From an uncultured Erysipelotrichaceae bacterium (GTDB taxonomy: Bacteria; Bacillota_I; Bacilli_A; RF39; UBA660): a DNA stretch of 64,000 bases. The stretch covers positions 1 through 64,000 of the forward strand of contig CACZXL010000003.1 in assembly GCA_902785135.1 (NCBI GenBank), read 5' to 3'. Made by a program: the position numbers and the translations under genes. Within the stretch, counting starts at the first letter, position 1. Each line of letters opens with the position of its first letter. Positions 19,570 to 28,080 of the stretch are shown in pieces. Under the pieces are notes generated by a model. The model searched no databases and was not told the DNA's origin. It was given only the letters and a program-made list of their open reading frames with translations.

Positions 19570-19594
19570 GTATATGTTAAGGTAGGTGAAAAAA

Positions 19595-20317
19595 ATGGAA
19601 ACTAATTTTATTATTAACGATTTTGAAGGACCATTGGATTTACTTTTACACTTAATTAAGACTTCTAAGATGGATATATATGATATATCTGTTGAAGAAA
19701 TAACAAAACAATATATAGATTTTATTAATAGTCAAAAAGAAATGAATCTAACAATCGCCTCAGAATATTTAGTAATGGCGTCAGAGTTAATTGAATTAAA
19801 ATCTAGAATGTTACTTCCAAGAACAGAAGAAGAAGAGGAAGAAGATCCTAGAGAAGATTTAGTAAACAGATTATTAGAATATCAAAAATATAAAGACATG
19901 ATTGATTCATTCAAAGAATTAGAAAAGAATAGAAAAGATATATTTACTAAAGATCCAATTAATTTTAATGAATATAGTGATACAAATATAGAAAATGATG
20001 GAAGTATAACATTAGATGATTTAGTAAATGCATTAAATAAATTTTTAGAAAGAAAAGAATTAGAAAAACCTATTTCTACTAAAATTACTAAAAAGGAAAT
20101 ATCTGTTCAAGATAGAACTAGAGATATTAGAAATATATTAAGTAAAAAGAAGAAAGTATCTTTCTTTGATTTATTTGAAGTAAAGACTAGAGAATATGTT
20201 GTTGTTACATTTTTATCTATTCTTGAAATGGCTAAGTTTGGTGAAATAGAAATAATACAAGAAGATAATTTTAACAATATTATAATTAACAAAAAAGAAG
20301 GTGTAAAACATGACTAG
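19595..20317 (+). CDS. scpA: Segregation and condensation protein A
   Basis: 240 aa kleisin of the SMC-ScpAB condensin. The N-terminal SMC-neck-binding part FEGPLDLLLHLIKTSKMDIYDISVEEITKQY is highly typical, with SELIELKSRMLLP next and a C-terminal winged helix (VSFFDLFEVKTREYVVVTFLSILEMAKFGEIEI). ATG 19595 is preferred over GTG 19586, which is part of the GGTAGGTG ribosome-binding site. The gene overlaps scpB by 8 bp. It heads an operon scpA-scpB-nucleosidase-lipoprotein. Confidence 0.95.
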   Translation: METNFIINDFEGPLDLLLHLIKTSKMDIYDISVEEITKQYIDFINSQKEMNLTIASEYLVMASELIELKSRMLLPRTEEEEEEDPREDLVNRLLEYQKYKDMIDSFKELEKNRKDIFTKDPINFNEYSDTNIENDGSITLDDLVNALNKFLERKELEKPISTKITKKEISVQDRTRDIRNILSKKKKVSFFDLFEVKTREYVVVTFLSILEMAKFGEIEIIQEDNFNNIIINKKEGVKHD

Positions 20318-20864
20318 TACCATAGAAGCATTATTATTTGCGGTAGGTAGTGAAGGATTAAGTTTAGAAGATTTAACAAATATACTAGATAAAGACGCAG
20401 ATGTAATAATAAAAGAACTTGATAAACTTAATGAAAAATATAGTAGTGAAGAATCAGGAATAGAATTAAAGTTATTAGGAAATTGTTATAAATTAACTAC
20501 TAAAGAAAAAGAAAAAGAATACTTAAAAAAACTTGCGACTGAAACTAGTAATAATTTATCAGAAGCAGCATTAGAAACACTTGCGATAATTGCGTATAAT
20601 GAACCTATTACTAGAATGGCTATAGATGAAATAAGAGGAATTAATTCTTCTCAAATGATACGTAATTTAATCGCTAAAGGATTAATAGAAAATGTTGGTA
20701 AAAGTGATCTTCCTGGAAGACCTAATTTATATAAGACAACAGACTTTTTCTTAGATTATTTTAATTTATCTAATATAGATGAATTACCAGAACTTGAAGA
20801 AGAAGTAGAAGTACTAGAAGATGACGATTTATATAAATCTAAGTATAGTGAGGAAAGTGTATGA
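20310..20864 (+). CDS. scpB: Segregation and condensation protein B
   Basis: 184 aa. It binds the ScpA kleisin as a dimer and consists of two winged helices: IEALLFAVGSEGLSLEDL and LSEAALETLAIIAYNEPITRMAIDEIRGINSSQMIRNLI, followed by GRPNLYKTTDFFLDYF and an acidic tail. All hallmark segments are present. It overlaps scpA at its start and shares ATGA with the nucleosidase gene. Confidence 0.96.
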   Translation: MTSTIEALLFAVGSEGLSLEDLTNILDKDADVIIKELDKLNEKYSSEESGIELKLLGNCYKLTTKEKEKEYLKKLATETSNNLSEAALETLAIIAYNEPITRMAIDEIRGINSSQMIRNLIAKGLIENVGKSDLPGRPNLYKTTDFFLDYFNLSNIDELPELEEEVEVLEDDDLYKSKYSEESV

Positions 20865-21511
20865 TAGGAATAGTAGTTACATCCAAAATAGATTGGGATG
20901 CATTATTAAAAGTATATGATATTGATGAAGAATTTACCGAAAAATATCCATATGGAGAATATTATAGAACTACAATATATGATAAAGAAGTTATTCTTTT
21001 TAGAACATTAGGTAGAAAGGTATTATCTTCTGGAGCGGTTCAATATATGATAGATAAATTTTCTTTTACAAAAATAGTTCATGTTGGTACTGCTTCTGCA
21101 GTATGTGATTATGTAGATTATGGTGATATATTTATACCTAGTTCTTGTGCTGAATATGATATTACTATTAGAGAATTAGAACCATTAATAAAAGAAAATG
21201 CAATTCTAGAGTTAGATAAAGTTAAAGTAACTATGAAATATTTTGATGGTTTATTAGGAACTAGTGATAAATCGTTAGTTACTAATAGAGATTATCAAAT
21301 GGTTAGAGAAACAGATATGGTTGCGTCTGATACTGAAGGATATGCTATCGCAAGAGTATGTAAAATGAATAATGTTAAAGTTACAATTATTAAAGGAATT
21401 AGTGATAGACCTATAGATAATAAATATGAAGAACAATATGAAGTATATGAGGAAAATGCACCTAAAGTAATAAGAGAAATAGTAGAAAATTATTTAACTG
21501 AGGTTATATAA
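20861..21511 (+). CDS. 5'-methylthioadenosine/SAH nucleosidase-like protein
   Basis: 216 aa of the nucleoside phosphorylase fold. Seen: GIVVTSKIDWDALL at the N-terminus, KIVHVGTASAVCDYVDYGDIFIPSSC in place of the usual VNxGxAGG, DTEGYAIARVCKMNNVKVTIIKGISDRP (usual D/E-M-E-G-xAxA ... RxISD). The catalytic Asp region GISD is kept. It would cleave MTA/SAH or a related nucleoside, but the loosened glycine loop leaves the substrate open. Start overlaps scpB (ATGA); the end overlaps the lipoprotein ATG by one base. Confidence 0.78.
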   Translation: MIGIVVTSKIDWDALLKVYDIDEEFTEKYPYGEYYRTTIYDKEVILFRTLGRKVLSSGAVQYMIDKFSFTKIVHVGTASAVCDYVDYGDIFIPSSCAEYDITIRELEPLIKENAILELDKVKVTMKYFDGLLGTSDKSLVTNRDYQMVRETDMVASDTEGYAIARVCKMNNVKVTIIKGISDRPIDNKYEEQYEVYEENAPKVIREIVENYLTEVI

Positions 21512-21978
21512 TGAAAAGAATATTAATAGTATTTTTAGTATTAATATTATTTTTAACAGGGTGTACTACTAATGATATATCTAAAGAAAAAGATACATAT
21601 TTAACATATATAAAAGAATTAAGAAATATAAATAAAAGTACAAAAGAAGTACCTTTTAATATAGAAGTAAGATTTGATAAAATAACTGATGATGAAATAA
21701 GATATCAAGTTGTAATTGACGAAGTTAAAGAAGATATAACTGATGTAGAAGCAATTGCGATTCATGATAAACAAACTGATGATGTTTTCCCAAGTATAGG
21801 TATATTTGATAAAAAACAAAGATTAGAAGTAGGTAAAAAACCTAGTGGAATAATATTAGTAGGTTATATAGATTATCTAGGTAAAGTAGAAAAATTCAAA
21901 TGTAATTTAAAAATATTAATAAAGTACAATACAAATGATAGAAAGAGTCATACAGTATATTATGTGACAAAAAAATAG
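21511..21978 (+). CDS. Lipoprotein, unknown function
   Basis: 155 aa. Signal peptide with lipobox LTGC (Cys18), so it is exported, lipidated and membrane-anchored. The mature part is a ~115-residue beta-rich domain with alternating hydrophobics (FNIEVRFDKITDDEIRYQVVID; SGIILVGYIDYLG), similar in feel to Ig-like or cystatin-like folds. No family recognised. Last gene of the scpAB operon. Confidence 0.8.
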   Translation: MKRILIVFLVLILFLTGCTTNDISKEKDTYLTYIKELRNINKSTKEVPFNIEVRFDKITDDEIRYQVVIDEVKEDITDVEAIAIHDKQTDDVFPSIGIFDKKQRLEVGKKPSGIILVGYIDYLGKVEKFKCNLKILIKYNTNDRKSHTVYYVTKK

Positions 21979-22011
21979 ATATATAATTGTTATCATAAAA
22001 TGGGTGATAAC

Positions 22012-22179
22012 ATGAAAGTTAAAATATTTGATGAAAGTCATGAAAAAGATTTAGAAGAAAAAATAAATGACTTTTTAAAAGAACATAAGAATATTATTGA
22101 TATAAAATATCAAGTTAGTATTAGTATGTTTTCAGAAGAACAAATCTATTGTTTTTCGGCTTTAATTATGTATAAATAA
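22012..22179 (+). CDS. Cse60-like small protein
   Basis: 55 aa, easily missed because of its size. The sequence MKVKIFDESHEKDLEEKIND and the end YQVSISMFSEEQIYCFSALI strongly resemble Bacillus Cse60, a small protein transcribed under SigE during sporulation, although Cse60-like proteins also occur in non-sporulating Bacillota. SD GGGTG 6 nt upstream, and a TATAAT (21982-21987) before it. It ends 9 bp before the flippase gene, probably co-transcribed. The function is unknown. Confidence 0.8.
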   Translation: MKVKIFDESHEKDLEEKINDFLKEHKNIIDIKYQVSISMFSEEQIYCFSALIMYK

Positions 22180-22188
22180 GAGGTGTTT

Positions 22189-23826
22189 ATGAAAAAGAAT
22201 TCATTTATGCAAGGTGCGATGGTCGCAACTATTGCCATAATATTTACTAAAGTAATTGGTATATTATATGTCATTCCTTTTTATAATATTATAGGAGATA
22301 AGGGTGGAGCATTATATGGATATGCATATACAATTTATTCTACATTCTTATCTGTATCAACAGTAGGAATACCACTTGCTATATCAAAACTTGTTAGTGA
22401 ATATAATGCATTGGGCTATTATCATGCAAGAGAAAGAGTATATAAACAAGGTAAAAGAGCTATAACAGCTTTTGCATTATTAGTATTTATATTATTAGTT
22501 GTATTTGCAGAACCAATAGCTAAAGCTATATTAGGTGATATAAAAGGTGGAAATACAATACAAGATATAACATTTGTTATTAGAGTAATAGCAACTGCTT
22601 TATTAGTTATACCTTCTTTATCTATATCAAGAGGTTACTTACAAGGAAATAAATTTATAACTTCTCCTTCAATAAGTCAGGTAGTTGAACAATTATTTAG
22701 AGTTATTGTAGTAGTAGTAGGAAGTTATGTGATGCTTAAGATTACAGGTAATGTAACACATGCTGTTTCAGTTGCGTGTTTTGGTGCGACTATCGGTGGA
22801 TTAATCGCATATTTCTATTTAAAATATAAAATAGTAAAGAATAAAAAAGAGTTTATTCCTAAAACAAAAGAAACAGAAGAAGAAAAGAAAATCACTACTA
22901 AAGAAATATGGACTAAGATATTTAAATATGCATTCCCATTTGTAATGATTGATGTAGTAGGTAATGCATGTATGTTAATTAATATGTTTACTGTTGTTAA
23001 AATACTAGTTAATTATTGTAATTTTAGTGTAACTGATGCAGAAACTGTTATGAGTTCTTTAACAACATGGGGTAGTAAATTATGTATGATAGTTAGTGCT
23101 ATAGCAACAGGATTAGTTGTTAGTTTACTTCCAAATATAACTGATAGTTATGTTAGAAAAGATAAAAAGACAGTAACAAAATATATTAATAATTCTTATG
23201 AAATGCTTCTTTATTTAGCTATTCCTATGACTTTAGGTTTATCATTTTTAGCTAAACCAGTATGGGAAATATTTTATAGTAATCATGGTCTTGCAGCAGA
23301 AGTATTTACCATTTTTATATTTAATGGTTTAACATCTAGTTTATATACAGTTACATTAACTATAATGCAATCTATTGATAAATATAAGGTTGTATTTGTA
23401 TGTTTATTTATAGAAGTTTTAACTAAGTTAGTACTTCAATATCCGTTGATGATACTTGCATATAAATTAGGAATAGGTGCATACTGCGGTAACATTGCCG
23501 CAACTTTAATTGCGACTATGTCTACAGTAATAATTTCTATTATCTATATGAAAACTAAGATGAAAATAAGTTTAAGAATATCATTTGTTAGTACTTTAAA
23601 AATAACAATTGCGTCATTATTAATGTATTTAGCGTTAATGGTTTTAAATGAATTTGTACCTGTTGTAGTAGATGGTAGATTAAATGCTATATTAATTGTG
23701 GCATTATATACATTTGTTGGTGGATTATTATATTTTGTTATTACTTATAAATCTTTATTTAAAAATATATTTGGAGAAGAAATAATTAATAAAATATTTA
23801 AAAAGTTTAAGAAAAACAATTCCTAA
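22189..23826 (+). CDS. MOP-superfamily lipid/polysaccharide flippase (SpoVB/YtgP type)
   Basis: 545 aa with about 14 TM helices. QGAMVATIAIIFTKVIGILYVIPFYNIIGDKGGALYGYAYTIY and SVSTVGIPLAISKLVSEYNALG are the N-terminal signatures of the SpoVB/YtgP/MurJ-like branch that moves lipid-linked wall precursors across the membrane. ATG 22189 is preferred to GTG 22183, which lies in the AGAGGTG SD. With PopT-like DUF368 (58227) and the VanX-like peptidase (43011) it supports a peptidoglycan-making cell. Lipid II is the likely but unproven cargo. Confidence 0.87.
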   Translation: MKKNSFMQGAMVATIAIIFTKVIGILYVIPFYNIIGDKGGALYGYAYTIYSTFLSVSTVGIPLAISKLVSEYNALGYYHARERVYKQGKRAITAFALLVFILLVVFAEPIAKAILGDIKGGNTIQDITFVIRVIATALLVIPSLSISRGYLQGNKFITSPSISQVVEQLFRVIVVVVGSYVMLKITGNVTHAVSVACFGATIGGLIAYFYLKYKIVKNKKEFIPKTKETEEEKKITTKEIWTKIFKYAFPFVMIDVVGNACMLINMFTVVKILVNYCNFSVTDAETVMSSLTTWGSKLCMIVSAIATGLVVSLLPNITDSYVRKDKKTVTKYINNSYEMLLYLAIPMTLGLSFLAKPVWEIFYSNHGLAAEVFTIFIFNGLTSSLYTVTLTIMQSIDKYKVVFVCLFIEVLTKLVLQYPLMILAYKLGIGAYCGNIAATLIATMSTVIISIIYMKTKMKISLRISFVSTLKITIASLLMYLALMVLNEFVPVVVDGRLNAILIVALYTFVGGLLYFVITYKSLFKNIFGEEIINKIFKKFKKNNS

Positions 23827-23841
23827 TGGAATTGTTTTTTA
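23813..23841. terminator. Bidirectional terminator
   Basis: AAAACAATTCC/GGAATTGTTTT with TAAT loop, T tract on both strands; shared with the converging small - gene. Confidence 0.87.
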
Positions 23842-24075
23842 TAACATTGAGTTTTGATAAGATCTATTATAAGAATTATAATCAATCGCTTGAGGATACA
23901 TATTTCCTTCTAATTTAGATAATCTAGCTTGTAAATTATTAACTTCGTTTTCTAACTTTGTAATTCTATTATCGTTATTTAATGAACATTGATTGTTATT
24001 ATAATATGGATACATCATAGGAACATTAGGTGTAAAATTCATCATATTATAACTTTCAAAACCTGGGGTGTTCAT
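23839..24075 (-). CDS. Small Asn/Met-rich protein with coiled coil
   Basis: 78 aa from the ATG at 24075. A second ATG at 24081 sits only 1 nt from AGGAGG, whereas 24075 has a 7-nt spacing. The first ~40 residues are low-complexity, rich in N, M, P and Y (MMYPYYNNNQ); residues ~40-60 form a heptad coiled coil (ITKLENEVNNLQARLSKLE); the tail is Tyr/Asn-rich. No TM or signal peptide. Composition recalls small coat-like or scaffold proteins, but there is no family match. Monocistronic on the minority strand. Confidence 0.7.
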   Translation of the reverse strand: MNTPGFESYNMMNFTPNVPMMYPYYNNNQCSLNNDNRITKLENEVNNLQARLSKLEGNMYPQAIDYNSYNRSYQNSML

Positions 24076-24171
24076 TTTCATTCCTCCTTTTTTCTTTCTA
24101 AATTAATATATGCATTTGACTTATATGTGTTACTAATATATAATACATTTCATCGAAAAAAGGTGAATTAT

Positions 24172-24861
24172 ATGGAATATTTAAACTGTGGGATGAATGA
24201 GAAGACAGACTATGAATTTGCTAAGCCAATAGAGTGTTCTATTACTGATAAAGATAAACTTGAGAAATATGGTTGGTTATTTTTAAAACTACAGTTATAT
24301 ACTATGTATAGAGATAAGTTTTTTGTGCCATTTGGTATTAGAAGAGAATATTCAAATATTAGATATGATGAAGAAAGTAAGAATAATGTTTATATAGATG
24401 AAAATATAAATATAGTATTTAAATTATTATCAGATATAATCAGCGCAAGTAATAATAAAGAAGAAAAAAGAATAAAAAAAGAATTAACAAGTAAAAAAAG
24501 ATTTCATAAATGCCATGAGGCATCTATGAATTTTGCTTTGAAAGATGACTCCGATTCAGTTTTTGTTCTTACAGGTTATGTTCCATCTATTGATGAAGAA
24601 TTATTACATTCAGTTGTAGAAATAGATATACTTAATAAAAAATATATAATAGATTATACTCAAAATATTGTTATGAAAAAAGAAGATTACTTTGAAATAA
24701 ATCAATTTAGACAAATATCTAAAGTATCTAGTAAGACTATAAAAGAGGATGCCAAAATTATAGATGAGTTACAAATACCGCATCCATATTATTTATTATT
24801 TAGAGATGAAATAATGAAAGATTTAAATAAGAATAAAAAGTCATTAAAACTAGAAGACTAG
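24172..24861 (+). CDS. Transglutaminase-like cysteine protease candidate
   Basis: 229 aa from ATG 24172 (SD AAAGGTG). Not a family I recognise by name. The centre has the order expected of a papain/transglutaminase core: Cys114 at a helix start (FHKCHEASMNFAL), then VFVLTGYVP, His146 in LLHSVVEID and Asp161 in YIIDYTQN. That spacing mirrors the Cys-His-Asp core of transglutaminase-like proteins. No signal peptide or TM, so cytoplasmic. Monocistronic: a promoter-like TAATATATAATAC region upstream and a terminator overlapping its stop. Confidence 0.6.
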   Translation: MEYLNCGMNEKTDYEFAKPIECSITDKDKLEKYGWLFLKLQLYTMYRDKFFVPFGIRREYSNIRYDEESKNNVYIDENINIVFKLLSDIISASNNKEEKRIKKELTSKKRFHKCHEASMNFALKDDSDSVFVLTGYVPSIDEELLHSVVEIDILNKKYIIDYTQNIVMKKEDYFEINQFRQISKVSSKTIKEDAKIIDELQIPHPYYLLFRDEIMKDLNKNKKSLKLED

Positions 24862-24870
24862 TTTTTCTTT
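24846..24870 (+). terminator. Terminator
   Basis: AAAACTAG/CTAGTTTT stem with AAGA loop and T tract; the stop codon is in the 3' arm. Confidence 0.8.
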
Positions 24871-24881
24871 TTGTTTTATAT

Positions 24882-24887
24882 TATAAT
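24882..24887 (+). promoter_or_regulatory. -10 element of trmB
   Basis: TATAAT, 15 bp before the trmB ATG, right behind the terminator. Confidence 0.6.
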
Positions 24888-24902
24888 TAAGAAGGTGAAA
24901 TT

Positions 24903-25532
24903 ATGAGATTAAGAAATAATAAAAACGCTAAGGGTATTTTAGAAGAATCAAAATACGTTATTAAAAATCCAGAAGAAAATAAAGGAAAATGGAATAAAGT
25001 TTTTGGTAATAATAATCCTATAAGAGTAGAAATAGGCTGTGGAAAAGGTAATTTTATTATTCAAAATGCATTAACATATCCTGATATTAATTTTATTGGA
25101 ATTGAAATGTATGATACTGTTTTAATGTATGCGGTTAATAAGATAGAACAAGATATACCTAATCTTAGATTTATTAGAATAGATGCAAGATTAGTAGAAG
25201 ATATATTTGATAAAGAGATAGATTTAGTTTTTCTTAATTTTTCAGATCCTTGGCCAAAGAATAGAAACGCAAAAAGAAGATTAACTCATGAAAGATTTTT
25301 ATCAAGATATGATAATATCTTCAAAGGAGAAAAAACTATATTTTTAAAAACAGATAATGTTGGGTTATTTGAGTTCTCTATAGAATCATTATCTTGTTAT
25401 GGATATAAGTTAAAAAATATATCACTAGATTTAGTGAATAGTGGCATAGAAGATAATATTATGACTGAGTATGAAAAGAAATTTACAGATATGGGTATTA
25501 AAATAAATAGATTAGAAGCTTATAAAGATTAA
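24903..25532 (+). CDS. trmB: tRNA (guanine-N7-)-methyltransferase
   Basis: 209 aa, usual length. It makes m7G46 in tRNA from SAM. Seen: MRLRNNKNAKGIL start, SAM loop VEIGCGKGNFI, FIGIEMYDTVL, LRFIRIDAR, NFSDPWPKNRNAKRRLT (catalytic/tRNA-binding) and the C-terminal MTEYEKKF. SD AAGGTG. Monocistronic between two terminators. Confidence 0.96.
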   Translation: MRLRNNKNAKGILEESKYVIKNPEENKGKWNKVFGNNNPIRVEIGCGKGNFIIQNALTYPDINFIGIEMYDTVLMYAVNKIEQDIPNLRFIRIDARLVEDIFDKEIDLVFLNFSDPWPKNRNAKRRLTHERFLSRYDNIFKGEKTIFLKTDNVGLFEFSIESLSCYGYKLKNISLDLVNSGIEDNIMTEYEKKFTDMGIKINRLEAYKD

Positions 25533-25537
25533 TTTAT

Positions 25538-25567
25538 AAAAAACACTTTAATTTAGTGTTTTTTTTT
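25538..25567 (+). terminator. Terminator after trmB
   Basis: AAAAAACACT/AGTGTTTTTT with a 7-nt loop and T tract, immediately followed by TGATATAAT (25567-25575), the likely promoter of the lipoprotein operon. Confidence 0.87.
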
Positions 25568-25599
25568 GATATAATATAAAAGATAAAGTAGGTGTTTTA

Positions 25600-26280
25600 A
25601 TGAAATTACGTAAAGTGTTAGTATTAATACTTACTGTTGTTGCTTTAACAGGGTGTACAATCAGTAATATTAACACAAATGATTACATGAAAAATATAAA
25701 TACAATTTTATCAAGAAAGAGTAAATATACTAATAAGAACGCTATTGGTTATCAATTTTATTTACCTGATGGTGTAGTAGTAACAGAAGTAAATGATTTT
25801 AATCAAAGACTTATGTCTAAAGGTGATATTTATTATCTTTATGCAGATATAGTTAGTTACTATCATAACATTCAAGCTAAATATACTATTAATAAAAAAG
25901 CATATTTATCTAAAAAACTTAACAAAGGTGATAAATATGGATATGTTGAAGTTAATGAACAAGGTGATTATTATTATGTTGAAATGATGTATAATTATGC
26001 GAAAATAGAAAGTTATGTTAAGAAAAGTAATCTTAAAGAAGCTTTAGGAAATATGGCATATATACTATCAAGTGTTAAATATAATGATGATATTGTTGAA
26101 AACTTATTAGGTGAAGAAAAATATAATTTAAGTGAAAATGAAACTTATAATATATTTAAAACTAAAAAAGGTAATAATGATAATTTCTTAAAGTATGTTG
26201 ATGAATTTGATAATTATGAAGGCGAAGATGCAGCTGATCTAATAGAAAAGAAAAAAATAGACCGAAACAGGGACAATTAG
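25600..26280 (+). CDS. Lipoprotein, unknown function
   Basis: 226 aa. Lipobox LTGC at Cys19 after a short signal peptide. The mature domain has NAIGYQFYLPDGVVV and a repeating YYxY/EMxYNYAKIE pattern, mostly beta with a helical end; the tail is acidic and then basic. First gene of a four-gene envelope operon with the acidic protein at 26291 and the YtxG/YtxH-like pair. No family recognised. Confidence 0.8.
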   Translation: MKLRKVLVLILTVVALTGCTISNINTNDYMKNINTILSRKSKYTNKNAIGYQFYLPDGVVVTEVNDFNQRLMSKGDIYYLYADIVSYYHNIQAKYTINKKAYLSKKLNKGDKYGYVEVNEQGDYYYVEMMYNYAKIESYVKKSNLKEALGNMAYILSSVKYNDDIVENLLGEEKYNLSENETYNIFKTKKGNNDNFLKYVDEFDNYEGEDAADLIEKKKIDRNRDN

Positions 26281-26290
26281 AGGTGATCAT

Positions 26291-27286
26291 ATGAGTTTTA
26301 TAAATAAAGTTAAGAATTTCTTTTATGAAGATATAGAAGAAGATGATGAAGAATTTGAATCTAGAGAAGCTTTAAAAAGAGAAGAAAGACTTAGAAAAAA
26401 GGAAGAAAAAGAAAGAAGAAGATTTGAAGAACAACAAGAAAAGAAACCAATTGTTCAACAAGCTAATAATGATCTATCAGAAAGAGAATTATTTAAAAGT
26501 GAAAGAACATTTAATTTTCCAATGGATTTGGGTGATGATATATTTGATATAACTGAAACTATGCCATTAGACCTAGATGAAGAAAAAGAAGAAAGCAGAA
26601 GTCAAATTAAAGAAGAAAAGAATTTATATGCAAGACCAACTAGAACAGTAACACCAACAACTACAAGACCAGTATACGCTAGTGAACAAAAGACTGAAGA
26701 ACAAAAGAAATTCCGTCCTTCACCAGTCGTATCACCAGTTTATGGTATCTTAGATAAAGATTATACTGTAGAAGATGTTGTTGAAAAAACACTTAGTAAA
26801 ACAAAAGAATTCTCATTAGAAAAAAAGAGTGTAGATTTTGATACAGTAAGAAATAGAGCGTATAAAGAATTAGATGAAGAAATAGAAAAAACTTTGACTG
26901 GTCAAAAAGATATATTTTATAATTTAGAAGAAGAAGTAAAAGAAGAAAATACAGGTGAAATTGAAGATTATATAGAAGATTCATATGATAAAAATGAGAA
27001 TAAAGAAGATGATGTAATTATTACATATGAAGGTACAGAAGAATTTAAAGAAGAAAAGAAAGAATTTGAAGAACCTTCAAAAGAAGAAATATCTGAACCT
27101 GAAGAAGATGAAGAAGAATCATTCACACCTGATGTAGCGATTCCTACCGTTGAAAAAAAAGAAAAGAAAACTAGAAGAAGTAAAAAAGTAGATGACGAAG
27201 AAGAATACGATGAAGAAAAAGAAGATTTATTTAATTTAATAGATAATATGTATAATGATGAAGATGAAGAGGAGGAAGAAGATTAA
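26291..27286 (+). CDS. Acidic, largely disordered protein
   Basis: 331 aa. The first ~12 residues (SFINKVKNFFYED) could form an amphipathic membrane-binding helix as in SepF-type proteins. Residues ~20-60 are K/E/R-rich helix. A conserved-looking island RPSPVVSPVYGILDKDYTVEDVV (~140-165) is the only globular or binding-motif candidate. The rest is E/D/K low complexity ending in a poly-acidic tail. Its TAA overlaps the next ATG (TAATG). A scaffold or divisome-linked role is possible but unproven. Confidence 0.75.
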   Translation: MSFINKVKNFFYEDIEEDDEEFESREALKREERLRKKEEKERRRFEEQQEKKPIVQQANNDLSERELFKSERTFNFPMDLGDDIFDITETMPLDLDEEKEESRSQIKEEKNLYARPTRTVTPTTTRPVYASEQKTEEQKKFRPSPVVSPVYGILDKDYTVEDVVEKTLSKTKEFSLEKKSVDFDTVRNRAYKELDEEIEKTLTGQKDIFYNLEEEVKEENTGEIEDYIEDSYDKNENKEDDVIITYEGTEEFKEEKKEFEEPSKEEISEPEEDEEESFTPDVAIPTVEKKEKKTRRSKKVDDEEEYDEEKEDLFNLIDNMYNDEDEEEEED

Positions 27287-27633
27287 TGGAATATTTAAGC
27301 GAACTTTTACCTATAATAATATATATACTATTAATAGTATTAATTATATTATTAATCATTATAGCAGTAAAATCGATTAAAGCATTAAATAAAGTACAAG
27401 AGGTTGTAGATAATGTTGATAAGAAAGTTAAAACATTAGATGGAATATTTGATGTTATAGATGTTGCAACTGATAAATTATCAATATTAAGTGATAAAAT
27501 AATAAATATAATAGCGGGAGCATTAGAAAAAGTATTTAAAACTAAAAAAACTAAAGTAACAAAAAAAGAAACTAAAGAAATAAAGAAAGATTCAAAAAAA
27601 GAAAAAGTTACTAAAAAGAAGGAGGAAGAGTAA
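27286..27633 (+). CDS. DUF948/YtxG-like membrane protein
   Basis: 115 aa. One strongly hydrophobic N-terminal TM (~8-28), then a helical amphipathic stretch (VQEVVDNVDKKVKTLDGIFDVIDVATDKL) like DUF948 proteins, then a Lys-rich cytoplasmic tail. Bacillus ytxG (DUF948) precedes ytxH, and the same order occurs here, which supports the call. Start overlaps the preceding stop by one base. Confidence 0.75.
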   Translation: MEYLSELLPIIIYILLIVLIILLIIIAVKSIKALNKVQEVVDNVDKKVKTLDGIFDVIDVATDKLSILSDKIINIIAGALEKVFKTKKTKVTKKETKEIKKDSKKEKVTKKKEEE

Positions 27634-27634
27634 T

Positions 27635-28030
27635 ATGGGAAAAAGAGGCACAGGAAAATTTCTTATAGGTGGAGCTATAGGTGCTGGAATAGCATTACTT
27701 TTCACAACTAAAAAGGGTGAAGAATTAAGAAAAGACTTAGCTGATAAATTTTCTGATTTAATAGAAAAAGCTAAGGAAATTGATTCAAAAGAAGTTAAGG
27801 AAAATATTGAAAAGAAAGTTAATGAAATTAAAGCTGATTTAAAAGATTTAGATAAAGAAAAAGCTAAAAAAATCGCTGCTAAAAAAGCAGAAGCAATTAA
27901 AAATAAAGCAGAAGATTTAGTTATTTATGCTAAAGAAAAGGGAACACCAGTTTTAGAAAAGAGTGCTAAATCTCTTAAGAGAAAAGCTGCTAGTGTTACT
28001 AGAGAAGTATTAGCAAAATTAGAAGATTAA
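27635..28030 (+). CDS. YtxH-like protein
   Basis: 131 aa. KFLIGGAIGAGIALLFTTKKGEELRKDL is the hallmark YtxH N-terminus: a short glycine-rich TM followed by KKGEELR. The rest is a long charged helix. YtxH is a stress-linked membrane protein in Bacillus; its biochemical role is unknown. One base after the YtxG-like stop, with SD GGAGGAAG, and followed by a terminator. Confidence 0.85.
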   Translation: MGKRGTGKFLIGGAIGAGIALLFTTKKGEELRKDLADKFSDLIEKAKEIDSKEVKENIEKKVNEIKADLKDLDKEKAKKIAAKKAEAIKNKAEDLVIYAKEKGTPVLEKSAKSLKRKAASVTREVLAKLED

Positions 28031-28050
28031 TATAATAGTCTTCTTTTTTT
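28021..28050 (+). terminator. Terminator of the envelope operon
   Basis: AGAAGATTA/TAGTCTTCT (one G-U) and a T run; the 5' arm is the last codons. Confidence 0.8.
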
Positions 28051-28080
28051 TGAAATTTATTACATGTAGGAGGTGTATTT

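Noticed and set aside
22012-23826. Sporulation locus
   Set aside because: Cse60-like and SpoVB/YtgP-like proteins also occur in non-sporulators and no other sporulation gene is visible.
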